Assembly (NCBI GenBank): GCA_000814665.1
Contig: JWIH01000018.1
Coordinates: 248,001-312,000, forward strand
Source: Pseudoalteromonas flavipulchra NCIMB 2033 = ATCC BAA-314
Lineage (GTDB): Bacteria; Pseudomonadota; Gammaproteobacteria; Enterobacterales; Alteromonadaceae
Direction: 5' to 3'
Length of the DNA: 64,000 nucleotides
Part shown: piece by piece, positions 37,785-47,572 of the stretch
Layout of the letters: each line of letters starts with the position of its first letter
How positions within the stretch are numbered: the stretch's first letter is position 1
Notes under the pieces: model-generated
The model's input: the letters and a program-made list of their open reading frames with translations, nothing else
Database searches by the model: none
What the model was told of the DNA's origin: nothing
Position numbers and translations under genes: made by a program

Positions 37785-38178
37785 ATCGTGACGTGAAGGC
37801 GTGAAAACAATCGCGACGTAAAGTCGCTGCTACGAATGTGAATAAACCTGTAGCAGCGGGTTTATCCCGCGACCAAGGTTGGCTATTGCGACATAAAATT
37901 GTTAAAGGTGTCACGACGTCAACAAGGCGTAAAAGCAATCGCGACCTAAAGTCTTGAAAACAATCGCGACCTAAAATCGCTGCTACGAATGTGAATAAAC
38001 TTGTAGCAGCGGGTTTATCCCGCGACCAAGGTTGGTTATTGCGACATAAAATTGTTAAAAGTGTCACGACGTCAATAAGGCGTGAAAGCAATCGCGACCT
38101 AAAGTCTTGAAAACAATCGCGACGTAAAGTCGCTGCTACGAATGTACGCAAACTTGTATCTGGGGGGATCCCACCGCC
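37785..38178 (+). repeat. REP array D1, left flank of the RAYT gene
   Basis: Two or three units of about 150 bp. Each pairs an inward REP (GTCGCGACGTAAAGTCGC ending in TGCTACG) with an outward one (CTGTAGCAGCGGG ... CCCGCGACC). The last element (38153-38178) is degenerate. It forms one side of a REP-RAYT-REP block. Confidence 0.8.
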
Positions 38179-38263
38179 AAAGTTGATTCCAATATACTTT
38201 TCAAGTTTTCTCTCTTTCAAATCTGCTCTATTCTTTAAGTATGCAGGGTTATAAGGATATAAC

Positions 38264-38710
38264 ATGTACAAAAGTCAAAACTTGAGGAATAAGCGGGTCT
38301 CACTCGTAAATCATTTCTATGCAATTACCTTAACGTGCAAAGATAGAAAATCGTACTTTAACTCCTTTCCGATTTGTGCCGAGGCCGCTAAGACGATCAT
38401 GGCTTGTGAGCAGGGGCAGCTTTTTAAAGTCATTGCTTTCGTATTAATGCCGGATCATCTTCACTTAATCATTCAATTAAATGGTTCTTTAAAGTTACCA
38501 GATTCTATTCGAGCGATAAAAGGTCGCATAGCAACCAGTTTACGTTCTTTCGGAGTATTTGGCTTATGGCAAAAAGGTTATTATGAACATTTAATTCGAA
38601 GTGAAGACGACTTAAAAGAACAAGTAAGGTATATAATTCAGAATCCAATTAGGGCTAAGCTTGTTACGCGGGTTGGTGAATATCCATATTGGTTTTGTAT
38701 TTGGGTGTGA
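38264..38710 (+). CDS. REP-associated tyrosine transposase (RAYT, Y1_Tnp/TnpA_REP)
   Basis: A 148-residue protein of the Y1 transposase family. The N-terminal NHFYAITLTCKDR and the HLH metal motif in FVLMPDHLHLIIQL are typical of RAYTs. The catalytic tyrosine is expected in the YYEHLIRSEDDLKEQVRYIIQNPIRAKL helix. It lacks terminal inverted repeats of its own and is flanked on both sides by arrays of GTAG-headed hairpins, the usual RAYT setting. RAYTs are thought to mobilise or process such REPs as single-strand hairpins. A weak ribosome binding site (TAAGGATATAAC) precedes ATG 38264. Confidence 0.85.
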   Translation: MYKSQNLRNKRVSLVNHFYAITLTCKDRKSYFNSFPICAEAAKTIMACEQGQLFKVIAFVLMPDHLHLIIQLNGSLKLPDSIRAIKGRIATSLRSFGVFGLWQKGYYEHLIRSEDDLKEQVRYIIQNPIRAKLVTRVGEYPYWFCIWV

Positions 38711-38740
38711 TTTATTAAGGTGATTGCAGTTAAACAATCA

Positions 38741-39693
38741 CGACCCAAAGCAAAAAGGTCGCGACCTAAAGTCGCTGCTACGAATGTACACAAATCTGTA
38801 GCAGCGGGTTTATCCCGCGACCAAGGTTGGCAATTGCGACATAAAATCGTTAAAGGTGTCACGACGTCAAGGCGTAAAAGCAATCGCGACCTAAAGTCGC
38901 TGCTACGAATGTACACAAACCTGTAGCAGCAGGTTTACTCCGCGACTAGGATAGATGTTACGACATAAAATCATTAAAGGTGCCGCGATGTGAAGGTGTG
39001 AAACAGTCGCGACGTAAAGTCGCTGCTACGAATGTACGCAAACCTGTAGCAGCAGGGTTACCCCGCGACTAGGATAGATGTTACGACATAAAATCGTTAA
39101 AGGTGTCACGACGTCAAGGCGTGAAACAGTCGCGACCTAAAGTCGCTGCTACGAATGTACACAAATCTGTAGCAGCGGGTTTACCCCGCGGCTAGGATAG
39201 ATGTTACGACATAAAATCGTTAAAGATGCCGCGATGTCAAGGCGTGAAAACAGTCGCGACGTAAAGTCGCTGCTACGCATGTACACAAACCTGTAGCAGC
39301 GGGTTTACCCCGCGACTAGGATAGATGTTGCGACATAAAATCGTTAAAGGTGCCGCGATGTTCAGGCAAGAAAACAGTCGCGACGTAAAGTCGCTGCTAC
39401 GCATGTACACAAACCTGTAGCAGCGGGTTTACCCCGCGAACAAGGTTGACAATTGCGACATACAATCGTTAAAGGATTTGCGACGTCAAGGCGTGAAAAC
39501 AGTCGCGACCTAAAGTCGCTGCTACGAATGTAGACAAACCTGTAGCAGCAGGTTTATCCCGCGACCAAGGTTGGCTATTGCGACATAAAATTGTTAAAGG
39601 TGTCACGACGTCAACAAGGCGTAAAAGCAATCGCGACCTAAAGTCGCTGCTACGAATGTAGACAAACCTGTAGCAGCGGGTTTACCCCGCGAC
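38741..39693 (+). repeat. REP array D2, right flank of the RAYT gene
   Basis: Eight REP pairs of about 123 bp. Outward copies read GTAGCAGCGGGTTTACCCC or GTAGCAGCGGGTTTATCCC (near 38799, 38922, 39045, 39170, 39293, 39418, 39541 and 39669), alternating with the inward AAAGTCGCTGCTACG. The array ends four bases from the galU stop codon, so the REP hairpin may act as its transcript end. It is a BIME-type arrangement. Confidence 0.85.
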
Positions 39694-39696
39694 AAA

Positions 39697-40593
39697 TTAA
39701 GAAGCTAGGCTTAATTGATGAAAGCGTTTCAAAAATTGCGAAAACTCTTCACCTAATTGCTCATCACGAATAGCATATTCAACGATGGCTTTAAGGTAAC
39801 CAAGCTTGTCGCCACAATCGTGTGAACGACCGCTCATATGAAAAGCCTCAACGGTTTCCTGTTCCATCAGCATATCGATAGCATCGGTTAACTGGATTTC
39901 TCCACCAGCACCGACTGGTGTTTTTCTTAGTAGTGGCCAAATATTTTTAGAAAGCACATAGCGACCAACAACTGCTAGATTAGAAGGAGCTTCTTCTATG
40001 GCTGGCTTTTCTACCATATGCTTTATTGCACTACTTTCACCTGGACGTAGCGGCACACCGTTGATATCAGCAATACCATACTTGCAGACATCCTGCTGTG
40101 GTACAGGCTCTAACATAATTTGGCTAGCTTTCGTTTGGTTGAAACGAGATAGCATTGCAGCTAAATTTTCATTTCCCTGATCGGCTGTGTATTCATCCAA
40201 AATGACATCGGGCAGTACAACAACAAAATCATTATCCCCAACAATAGGTTGTGCGCACAAAACTGCATGGCCAAGACCTTTGGCTTCACCCTGACGGACA
40301 TGCATAATCGTAACGTCTTCAGGGCAAATCGAGCGTACTTCTTGTAAAAGTTTACGCTTAACACGTTTTTCGAGCGTTGCTTCCAATTCAAAGCTGGTAT
40401 CAAAATGATTTTCAATTGCATTTTTTGACGAGTGAGTCACTAACACAATTTCTTTAATACCCGCAGCAACACATTCTTTGACAATATATTGAATGAGTGG
40501 CTTATCTACCAAAGGCAACATTTCTTTAGGAATGGCTTTGGTCATTGGGAGCATGCGAGTACCAAGGCCCGCGACAGGAATAACTGCTTTCAT
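39697..40593 (-). CDS. galU: UTP-glucose-1-phosphate uridylyltransferase
   Basis: A 298-residue enzyme that makes UDP-glucose from glucose 1-phosphate and UTP. This start ([21 protein letters not shown]) matches the family N-terminus; the frame is open further upstream to 40662, but that part looks like leader. [18 protein letters not shown] and GGEIQLTDA motifs are normal. It supplies UDP-glucose for the cluster's ugd and for WcaJ-type initiation. Confidence 0.93.
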   Translation of the reverse strand: MKAVIPVAGLGTRMLPMTKAIPKEMLPLVDKPLIQYIVKECVAAGIKEIVLVTHSSKNAIENHFDTSFELEATLEKRVKRKLLQEVRSICPEDVTIMHVRQGEAKGLGHAVLCAQPIVGDNDFVVVLPDVILDEYTADQGNENLAAMLSRFNQTKASQIMLEPVPQQDVCKYGIADINGVPLRPGESSAIKHMVEKPAIEEAPSNLAVVGRYVLSKNIWPLLRKTPVGAGGEIQLTDAIDMLMEQETVEAFHMSGRSHDCGDKLGYLKAIVEYAIRDEQLGEEFSQFLKRFHQLSLAS

Positions 40594-40690
40594 AAAAAGT
40601 CCATATTTTGACTGGTTTCCAATTTTCACCCTGCATTGTAGCGCTTCATACAAAAGTTGCAAACCAGATTAAGTTGCAATTTCTTCAATA

Positions 40691-40714
40691 GTATTTAGGA
40701 GTATACTCTAATAC
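40691..40714. promoter_or_regulatory. Dyad-symmetric element upstream of galU
   Basis: GTATT-TAG-GAGTATACTC-T-AATAC is an imperfect palindrome with a perfect central GAGTATACTC. It lies about 100 bases before the galU start. It could be an operator, but no factor is known to me. The remaining stretch to 41140 has no gene I can support. Confidence 0.3.
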
Positions 40715-41140
40715 TTCATTTTATGCCGTTGATTCGCTTTTTCGCTATTTTAGAGCTATTTGTTCAAGCCACTAGGCGAATGAAAACATGATGAACGACG
40801 AGAGCTGAATGAGCACTGATTTTGGAGATTACAGCTTTGATCTTTCTATGCTTTTTTATATCTCAATTGAGAGTTACTGTGCATAAGAAAGTAAACTGAT
40901 TTTATCTTGCTATTAGGCTCTATCTAGTGAAACATTAAATTAGGCTTAATTTTTTATTAAGTTCGACTTTACGGCAGGAATGTGGGTTGAATGTGAAGGC
41001 GTAGCGTAGTGATCTCATTAAAGCGATGTTAGCTTGTATTACAACTGTTTTTTATCGCGATCTGTACTTATAGGGTTAAATATCATATCTATTTTATTCG
41101 GTTATTTTAGGCCGTACGTTAAACTTAAATTGGATAGTCG

Positions 41141-41168
41141 TAATAAAAAAGCCCCTTTCGGGGCTTAA
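41141..41168 (-). terminator. Rho-independent terminator of the subtilase gene
   Basis: On the minus strand AAGCCCC-GAAA-GGGGCTT is followed by TTTTTATT. It lies about 25 bases past the stop of the protease gene. Confidence 0.87.
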
Positions 41169-41191
41169 ATTAACGTTTAGATATGGAATAA

Positions 41192-43690
41192 TTAAAAGTT
41201 AACTGTGATTTCGTTTGAGCAGATTTCACCAGATTGACATACTTTATATGTGTAACTGGTGGCTTCTAAATCACGTGAGAAGTCTCTGAACTTACCTGTG
41301 TTTGCGACCGTTTCAAGTACTTGGCCATCACGGTAAATCGTTACTTCATCAGCACTGCTGCCTTGCCATGAAAGCTCTACGCGGATAAAGCCTAAGCGAG
41401 ACTTATTAGCACGAATCAGCGATAGCTCAACCTCATCAGTGCTAACTGTAACAGACTGAGTGGTTGTGTGGCTGTTGCCTTCACTATCAGTCACCGTTAG
41501 AGAAACGCTGTACTCACCAGATGCTGCAAATTCATGAATTGGGCTTGCGTCAGTACTGATGCTGCCATCACCAAAGTCCCATGCCCAGCTAACGATATCA
41601 TCATTCGGATCACGGCTTTCATCAGTGAATGTCACGGCAAGACCAGAAGCAACAAAGCTAAAGCCCGCAACAGGAGGTTGAGGTGATGCTTCGCCTAGAC
41701 CTGTTAGGTTTAGAGTCCAGCTGTTCAATGTACCAGTATCGATACCTGCATTATCTGAGACAGACAATGTCCAATCACCCGTTGCAACTTCACCATTAAA
41801 TGCCGCAGAGTTAAAGGTTTGGTTAATGTCATCATCACCGCCACCTTGACGATTATGCAGTGTTGCTACTGTACCTGCAGGAGAAGTAAGCGTAACAATT
41901 AAGTCGCCGATGTAGGTGTGTGTAATATCCACTAAGGTATTACTATCAAATACGGTAACGGTGTCAGCCACAGTGATCACAGAAGTAATACCTGAAGCAT
42001 CGTTATCTGGAATGTCTACCGCGGTAGTATTTTCATAGCTGAAATCACTTAACCCTTGAGGTAATACATACAGTCCTACTTGCTCTTGATCGGCAAGTTC
42101 GCCAGATGTTGCGTTAAGCGTGAAACTATACTCACCCCACTGAGTTGAAGCTGCAGTTGGTACAGAAAGTGTTACTGTATCGCCTGGCATCGCAGTAGTT
42201 GCAGACAGCGTTGCACCTGCAATCGGTGAAGTAACGGACAAATCAATAGTGCCCTGCCAGTCAGCGACTGAAGCAAAAGTAAATTCGTATGTTGCAGTAT
42301 CGCCCGCTGTGATTTCTTGGTTAGCTGGACGAGCTGATACTCTAAAGCCTGGCTCTGGATCCGCATCAATTACAGCTTGATTCACATTTAAGCGCTTACC
42401 AGACACAGTTTTATCGGTAAGATCTGCATTAACATCACCACTTTGCATTAGTAGGTTTTTAAGCTCAATAGCAGTGAGCGTCGGGTTGATAGAAAGTACT
42501 AGGGCCGCTGCACCAGCAACGTGAGGCGTCGCCATCGAAGTACCTGAGTAGCTTGAGTAACCACCACCCGGAACGGTAGATAAAATTGCGCTACCTGGCG
42601 CACCCATGTCTACAGACGTCAGACCCCATTGTGAAAATGAAGACATCGCGTCAGTGTGGGTTGTACTTGCGATAGAGAATACGCTGTCGTGCTCATAGCT
42701 TGAAGGATAGTGAGGGTTTACATCGTTATCTACCGCACTGTTACCGGCCGCTGCCACAAATAAGATGTCCGCATTTTCACTTGCAGTGATTGCATCAGAG
42801 AGTGCTTGGCTAAAGCCGCCGCCGCCCCAGCTGTTATTAGTAACGCGAACGTTGTGACCGGCATTTTTAAGCGCTACGATATAGTCAATACACTCAATCG
42901 CATCTGAAGTTGAGCCTGAGCCTGATGCATCTAGGAATTTACAGCCTACGATTGAGACTTCATGGTTCACACCAGCAACGCCTGTAGCGTCGTTGCCTGA
43001 GGCACCGATAGTACCTGAAACGTGTGTACCGTGACCTTGGTCGTCCATCGGGTCGCCACTGCCTGTGATTGCGTTAATACCGTGAACGTCATCAATATAG
43101 CCGTTACCATCATTATCAATGCCATCTCCAGCGATCTCTCCTGGGTTGCGCCATGCGTTTGCCGCGAGATCTGGGTGAGTATAATCAATACCCGTATCGA
43201 TCACACCGACGATAACATCACGTGAGCCAACCGTAATATCCCATGCTTCAGGGGCATCAATATCGGCATCAGCGGTACCACCAGTTTGACCTGTGTTATG
43301 CATACCCCAAAGCTCATCAAAGCGACTATCGTCAGGAATTCCAAGTGCTTTTACTTGATAGTCAGGTTCGACATATTCAATGGCCGGGTGGTTAGCTAGT
43401 TTTTCAATTGCTTGCTTTGCTGTGATGCTATCTAGTTTAAAGTTTGCTAGGCGACCTTTTAAAACATGGCGATATTTGTCGTCTACGCCATCAGCGTTCA
43501 AATCCGCCATCTTGGCTTTTACAAGGTTTCTTGCATTGGCACGAAGTGCAGCAGAAGTGTTTTCTTTAAACACAACTAAGATGCTGTCATCTGCGGTTGC
43601 TGTTGTAGTTTCGATTTGAACAGCTGCTTGAGAAGTGAAAGCAAGTACAGGAAGCAAAGCCAAAGACAATGCAGAAAGTTTAGATCTCAT
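41192..43690 (-). CDS. Secreted S8 subtilisin-like protease with P-type and PKD domains
   Basis: About 832 residues from ATG at 43688-43690 (a longer start is possible at 43726). A signal peptide (ending near QAA) is followed by an inhibitor-like propeptide, then the S8 catalytic domain with Asp165 (GVIDTGIDYTHPDL), His220 (HGTHVSG) and Ser385 (GTSMATPHVAG). Downstream come beta-sandwich segments: a Fn3-like part, a P-type domain (HTYIGDLIVTLTSPAG, GDWTLSVSDNAG) and a PKD-type domain (WDFGDGS). It is secreted and probably degrades extracellular protein. A terminator follows. Confidence 0.9.
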   Translation of the reverse strand: MRSKLSALSLALLPVLAFTSQAAVQIETTTATADDSILVVFKENTSAALRANARNLVKAKMADLNADGVDDKYRHVLKGRLANFKLDSITAKQAIEKLANHPAIEYVEPDYQVKALGIPDDSRFDELWGMHNTGQTGGTADADIDAPEAWDITVGSRDVIVGVIDTGIDYTHPDLAANAWRNPGEIAGDGIDNDGNGYIDDVHGINAITGSGDPMDDQGHGTHVSGTIGASGNDATGVAGVNHEVSIVGCKFLDASGSGSTSDAIECIDYIVALKNAGHNVRVTNNSWGGGGFSQALSDAITASENADILFVAAAGNSAVDNDVNPHYPSSYEHDSVFSIASTTHTDAMSSFSQWGLTSVDMGAPGSAILSTVPGGGYSSYSGTSMATPHVAGAAALVLSINPTLTAIELKNLLMQSGDVNADLTDKTVSGKRLNVNQAVIDADPEPGFRVSARPANQEITAGDTATYEFTFASVADWQGTIDLSVTSPIAGATLSATTAMPGDTVTLSVPTAASTQWGEYSFTLNATSGELADQEQVGLYVLPQGLSDFSYENTTAVDIPDNDASGITSVITVADTVTVFDSNTLVDITHTYIGDLIVTLTSPAGTVATLHNRQGGGDDDINQTFNSAAFNGEVATGDWTLSVSDNAGIDTGTLNSWTLNLTGLGEASPQPPVAGFSFVASGLAVTFTDESRDPNDDIVSWAWDFGDGSISTDASPIHEFAASGEYSVSLTVTDSEGNSHTTTQSVTVSTDEVELSLIRANKSRLGFIRVELSWQGSSADEVTIYRDGQVLETVANTGKFRDFSRDLEATSYTYKVCQSGEICSNEITVNF

Positions 43691-43740
43691 ATTAATAACC
43701 TTTTTAATTTCAAGCGTATCCATCAATACACAATTTTTGA

Positions 43741-44213
43741 GTTGGTAGTTTTTCTGGTAGTGGCTGTGGTCTTTTTGGCAACGTCTTAAAACCTAGACCC
43801 AGATATTGAGCAGTGCAATGTAAAAAAAGAGTTAACCAATAAAATCAGTTTTTTTTACTGATTTTTAATTTTTTGAATAGATTATTTGGTTCTTTTTTAT
43901 GGGGTGGGTGGATATGGGTACGATTGAACTTTAGTCATACTTTTTTTGTACCTCCATATTTTATTCGTAATTTTGTGTGAGTTTATCCTTGTACTTTATT
44001 GAAAATAATGAAGTATTTTTTTCATAAAATCTTCTTATTTATCTTCAGTTGTTCCCATCTTAGAGTTAAAGGTGACAAGACGTAATAAAATATATTATTT
44101 CAACATATGAATTTGCTGACTTTGATATAGATTATGTTTTTCACTAAAAATGTAACACTCTGGTAACTGGCACAGGTGGGAGCGACTCAGGAGTAATGAG
44201 TCATAACAGGACG
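43741..44213 (+). other. Intergenic region between subtilase and curli genes
   Basis: About 470 bases with no gene I can support. It is AT-rich in 43800-44150. GACTCA-GGAGTAA-TGAGTC (44184-44202) is a small inverted repeat that could be an operator. It must hold the promoters of the divergent protease and curli genes, but I found no confident -10/-35 pair. Confidence 0.4.
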
Positions 44214-44284
44214 TTAGTTAAGTGAAAAGTTGCAGTTGGCTGAGTTCGGCAACAACTCAATGCCTGCACCGATCACTTAATTGA
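44214..44284 (+). promoter_or_regulatory. Structured leader (nested inverted repeats) of csgA
   Basis: TTAAGTGA (44218-44225) and TCACTTAA (44273-44280) form an eight-base-pair outer stem. Inside, TGCA pairs with TGCA, GGC with GCC and TGAGTT (44241-44246) with AACTCA (44254-44259). The nested set ends about 33 bases before the GTG start. It may be an RNA structure in the 5' leader or DNA binding sites. I know of no named riboswitch that matches. Confidence 0.5.
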
Positions 44285-44317
44285 AAAATAATATAATAAA
44301 TCTCTAAGGAGAACAGT

Positions 44318-45841
44318 GTGAAGTTTTCAAAATCAATCGTGAGTTGCGCTATCGCGCTTGCGTTAACACATTCAGTTACAGCACATGCTGAGGCAAAATC
44401 AGATAATAAACCACTTTCAACTTCTGCACTTTCACAAGTGGAGCGTGCAAGTGGAACAAGTAACGAACTCAAACTTTCACAAACGTCAGGTAGCCAAGGT
44501 GGTAACGAGTTAGCTTCGGTGCAACTGGGTACTTCTAACCTGACAGATGTGACTACGATTGGCGACAACAATATTACTGAGGCCGATCAGAATGGTACTG
44601 GTAACGTCGCTATTATTACGACCACCGGCAATAACAATAATCAAGTATATAGCCAAGATGGTGAATCTAACGGCGCATTAACTGAGGTTACTGGTGATGA
44701 TAACGCGATTGACATTCAGCAATCAGGTAGCGGGATCCTTGGGATTAACAACGAAGCCATCAATGTGATTAACGGCGATCAAAATACGATTACAGTATCT
44801 CAAGGTTCTGGCGGCCAATGGTTCTACAACCTAAATATGCAAGGTAGCCAAAATGAAGTTACAGCGACACAAACAGGTACGTGGAACGAAGCGACACTTG
44901 AGTCAGTACAAGGTGACATGAACCAAATCACCTTAGATCAAGATGGTGTGTACAACCAATATAAAGTAGTTAGTCTACAAGGTAATGAAAACGAAATTGA
45001 ATCGAGCCAAAGCGGCAACTTCAATGTTATCTCTGTAGAGACTGTGATTGGTGATGACAACCAAGTTGAGATCGAGCAATCGGAAGGTGATAGCAATACG
45101 GTTAACGTATTTGAAATTACTGGAGATAATAACGAGCTTAATATCGATCAGGAAGGTTCAACTAACACTTTCGCGTCAGATTTATTAGTTGGTAACGACA
45201 ATGAAGTGATGACTGAACAACGTGGCGACGAGAACAAAGTCCAAGCAGACGTTATTGGTGATAATAACGAATTTACTGCGATGCAAATCGGTAATGGTAA
45301 CGAGATGTATCTTGGTGTTGCTGGCGAGAACAATGAATTCTCAGCAACTCAAGTAGGTGATGCGAACATCGCACACATTGCGAACTTCAACGGTAGTGAT
45401 AATGATGTAGATGTTACCCAAACGGGTGATGAAAACGAGGCGGTGGTGCAGTCATCTTATCCAGACGTTAGCCTGGCAAGTAATGATAACGCTGTTGATA
45501 TTTCTCAAAGTGGCACGGGCAATGGTGTTGTTGTGACAATGAGCAGCGTATTTGATAGTAGCTCAAACCAAGTAGATATTGCGCAGTCTGGCGAGTTCAA
45601 CGCGATTGATCTGATGCTTGAAGGCAGTCGCAATATGCTAGACATCACACAAAGTGGTAGCAACAACTTTGTGATGGGGATGGGTTCTGAGGCATTCATC
45701 ATCAATGGCGATGATAATGCGTTTACAGTAAGTCAAATTGGTGACGGCAACTTAGTCCAAGGTGGAATTACAGGTAGTGGTCAAAACATTACCGTAACTC
45801 AGGTTGGTGACAACAACGTTGCGACTATCACTCAGCAATAA
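44318..45841 (+). CDS. csgA: Curlin-repeat major fibre protein (CsgA-like)
   Basis: A 507-residue protein with a signal peptide ending near HAEA. The body has about 19 repeats with the curlin pattern N-x(5)-Q-x-G-x(2)-N, for example QTGTWN, DQDGVYN, SQSGNFN and TQSGSNN. E. coli CsgA has five, so this is a long version. Such repeats form the cross-beta amyloid fibre of curli. GTG is the start (44318), preceded by AAGGAGA. It is followed by csgE, csgF and csgG; no csgB, csgC or csgD is seen here. Confidence 0.88.
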   Translation: MKFSKSIVSCAIALALTHSVTAHAEAKSDNKPLSTSALSQVERASGTSNELKLSQTSGSQGGNELASVQLGTSNLTDVTTIGDNNITEADQNGTGNVAIITTTGNNNNQVYSQDGESNGALTEVTGDDNAIDIQQSGSGILGINNEAINVINGDQNTITVSQGSGGQWFYNLNMQGSQNEVTATQTGTWNEATLESVQGDMNQITLDQDGVYNQYKVVSLQGNENEIESSQSGNFNVISVETVIGDDNQVEIEQSEGDSNTVNVFEITGDNNELNIDQEGSTNTFASDLLVGNDNEVMTEQRGDENKVQADVIGDNNEFTAMQIGNGNEMYLGVAGENNEFSATQVGDANIAHIANFNGSDNDVDVTQTGDENEAVVQSSYPDVSLASNDNAVDISQSGTGNGVVVTMSSVFDSSSNQVDIAQSGEFNAIDLMLEGSRNMLDITQSGSNNFVMGMGSEAFIINGDDNAFTVSQIGDGNLVQGGITGSGQNITVTQVGDNNVATITQQ

Positions 45842-45856
45842 CTAAGTAATTTAGAT

Positions 45857-45884
45857 AGGGGGCAAAACCAGCCCCCATATTTTG
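45857..45884 (+). terminator. Hairpin between csgA and csgE
   Basis: GGGGGC-AAAACCA-GCCCCC (45858-45876) followed by ATATTTTG. A moderate terminator that might make csgA the more abundant product while letting some reads reach csgEFG. Confidence 0.6.
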
Positions 45885-45942
45885 TACTATTCAGCTAACC
45901 AAAACATCAATGTGAATCTCGTCAGCAAAGACATTCTACGCC

Positions 45943-46347
45943 GTGAGTAAACAAATAATGATAAGAATAATAATACTCTTGAGCGCTATGCTCGTTTCTA
46001 CATTTTCACTGAGTGCACAAGAAGATGTAGAAATTGATGGTTTAGTGATGGATCAGAGTATTAGCCGATTTGGTCACCAGTTTTACTTTCAATTTTCACA
46101 GCTGTGGAGAGATGTTCCTAACACCTCTGGAATTAATATCACGGTTAAAGAAACGGTTTTGCCAAGAGCTGGCACTCGGTTAGAGGTTTTAATGAACAGT
46201 CGCGCAGTGTACGCAACAGCAATGGGAAGAAGGGGCGGCTCCGTTGATGAACGAGTTGAAACTGCTATTTTCACCATTATGGACGCGATGGCGAGAGAAC
46301 AATATCAACAGAATGGCTCTGAAGATCTAGCAGCGAGCGGGTGGTAA
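45943..46347 (+). CDS. csgE: Curli assembly/export factor CsgE
   Basis: A 134-residue periplasmic protein with a signal peptide (ends near LSAQ). The segment FGHQFYFQFSQLW and VKETVLPRAGTRLEVLMN match CsgE, which caps CsgG and gates secretion of the curlin. It lies two bases ahead of csgF. Confidence 0.87.
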   Translation: MSKQIMIRIIILLSAMLVSTFSLSAQEDVEIDGLVMDQSISRFGHQFYFQFSQLWRDVPNTSGINITVKETVLPRAGTRLEVLMNSRAVYATAMGRRGGSVDERVETAIFTIMDAMAREQYQQNGSEDLAASGW

Positions 46348-46348
46348 A

Positions 46349-46798
46349 ATGACAACAATAAAAACAACAATCATGTTCGCTGGTTTAATACTACTTGGTA
46401 GTGCTCATGTGACAGCGACTGAGCTTGTATATAAACCAATTAACCCTGCATTCGGTGGTAATCCGTTAAATGCCAATATGTTACTGAGTAAAGCACAATC
46501 TCAAAATAAACATAGAGCACCAATCATAGAAAAAACCTATGACGAAAAGTTTCAAGAATCACTCGAGCGTACGTATCTCAACCGTTTGGTAAGAGAAATC
46601 ACGGATGTTGCGTTTGGTGATGACATCAAAGACAGTATATTTGATCAGGATGCGACATTTATGAGTGGCGACTATCAAATTCAAGTGATCACCAGTACAC
46701 CCGACACTATCACTGTTAGGATCACGAATACGGCATCGGGTGAAGAAACCATTCTAGAGGTCCCCAGATTTGCCTCATCGGCTGGTGGAGGATATTAA
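46349..46798 (+). CDS. csgF: Curli assembly protein CsgF
   Basis: A 149-residue protein with a signal peptide ending near VTAT. LVYKPINPAFGGNPLNANMLL is the conserved mature N-terminus that binds the CsgG pore. It is directly followed by csgG. Confidence 0.9.
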   Translation: MTTIKTTIMFAGLILLGSAHVTATELVYKPINPAFGGNPLNANMLLSKAQSQNKHRAPIIEKTYDEKFQESLERTYLNRLVREITDVAFGDDIKDSIFDQDATFMSGDYQIQVITSTPDTITVRITNTASGEETILEVPRFASSAGGGY

Positions 46799-47572
46799 AT
46801 GCTCCGCGTAATTTTATTGGTATTTTTATTACTGCTTGGCGGTTGTTCTAGTATGTCTCGCGTGTTGCCTCCCTCGCAAAGTATAGCAATTGAGTTGACC
46901 GACACCGAAACCTTTGCAGAACTAAAAAATTTACCTACACCTAAAGGGCGAATTCCTGTCTCTGTTTATTCATTTCGCGACCAAACAGGGCAATACAAAC
47001 CACAAGATAATGTCAGTTCATTTTCAACAGCGGTGACTCAAGGCGCTAACTCTATTTTAATGCAGGCATTACACGAAACGGATTGGTTTATTCCGGTAGA
47101 ACGTGAAGGACTGCAAAACTTGCTGACTGAGCGCAAAATTATTCGTGCAGCAAGTGATGATAATGACACAAACGCTTTGCCACCTTTAATGACTGCAAAG
47201 ATCATTTTAGAAGGCGGGATCATCAGCTATGACTCTAATATCCGTACAGGTGGTTTGGGGATGGAGTATTTTGGCATAGGTGCATCTGAGCTTTATCGTG
47301 AGGATGTTATCTCCATTTATATGCGCGCAGTTGATGTTCGTACTGGGCAAGTGTTGCTCTCCGTCGCGAGTAGCAAAAAGGTGCTATCCATGGAGGTTCG
47401 GGCAGGGTTTTTCCGCTATGTAAGTTATAAACGTTTGGCTGAAGCCGAAGCGGGTTTTAGCGATAATGAGCCAATGCACATTTGTGTAACCCAAGCGATA
47501 GAAAAAGCGCTGACTTTGATGGTACAACAAGGCATTGAAAAAGGCGTGTGGTCGGCCGCTACCGCATCGTAG
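46799..47572 (+). CDS. csgG: Curli secretion channel CsgG
   Basis: A 257-residue outer-membrane lipoprotein with lipobox GGC (Cys16). VYSFRDQTGQYKP and GGIISYDSNIRTGG, and the SYK...AEAGFSDNEP segment match CsgG, which forms a nonameric channel for curlin. The stop codon TAG (47570-47572) lies within the first copy of repeat family E. Confidence 0.92.
   Translation: MLRVILLVFLLLLGGCSSMSRVLPPSQSIAIELTDTETFAELKNLPTPKGRIPVSVYSFRDQTGQYKPQDNVSSFSTAVTQGANSILMQALHETDWFIPVEREGLQNLLTERKIIRAASDDNDTNALPPLMTAKIILEGGIISYDSNIRTGGLGMEYFGIGASELYREDVISIYMRAVDVRTGQVLLSVASSKKVLSMEVRAGFFRYVSYKRLAEAEAGFSDNEPMHICVTQAIEKALTLMVQQGIEKGVWSAATAS

Noticed and set aside
37774..38271. 165-residue minus-strand ORF
   Set aside because: It is translated from REP array D1 and ends up as repeated RDCFQDFRSR-like segments; not a gene.
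38638..38926. ORFs on both strands after the RAYT gene
   Set aside because: They read through the start of array D2 and mirror the repeat.
30294..39693. Further ops elements in other REP arrays
   Set aside because: No GGCGG[AT]AGCGTG was seen in arrays B, C or D; the ops segment is limited to the array before wza.
40715..41140. Small ORF near 40809 (about 25 codons)
   Set aside because: No good ribosome site, no conservation evidence and very short.
44161..44200. Sigma-54 promoter before csgA (TGGCAC)
   Set aside because: The -24-like TGGCAC lacks the -12 TTGC element at the right spacing.
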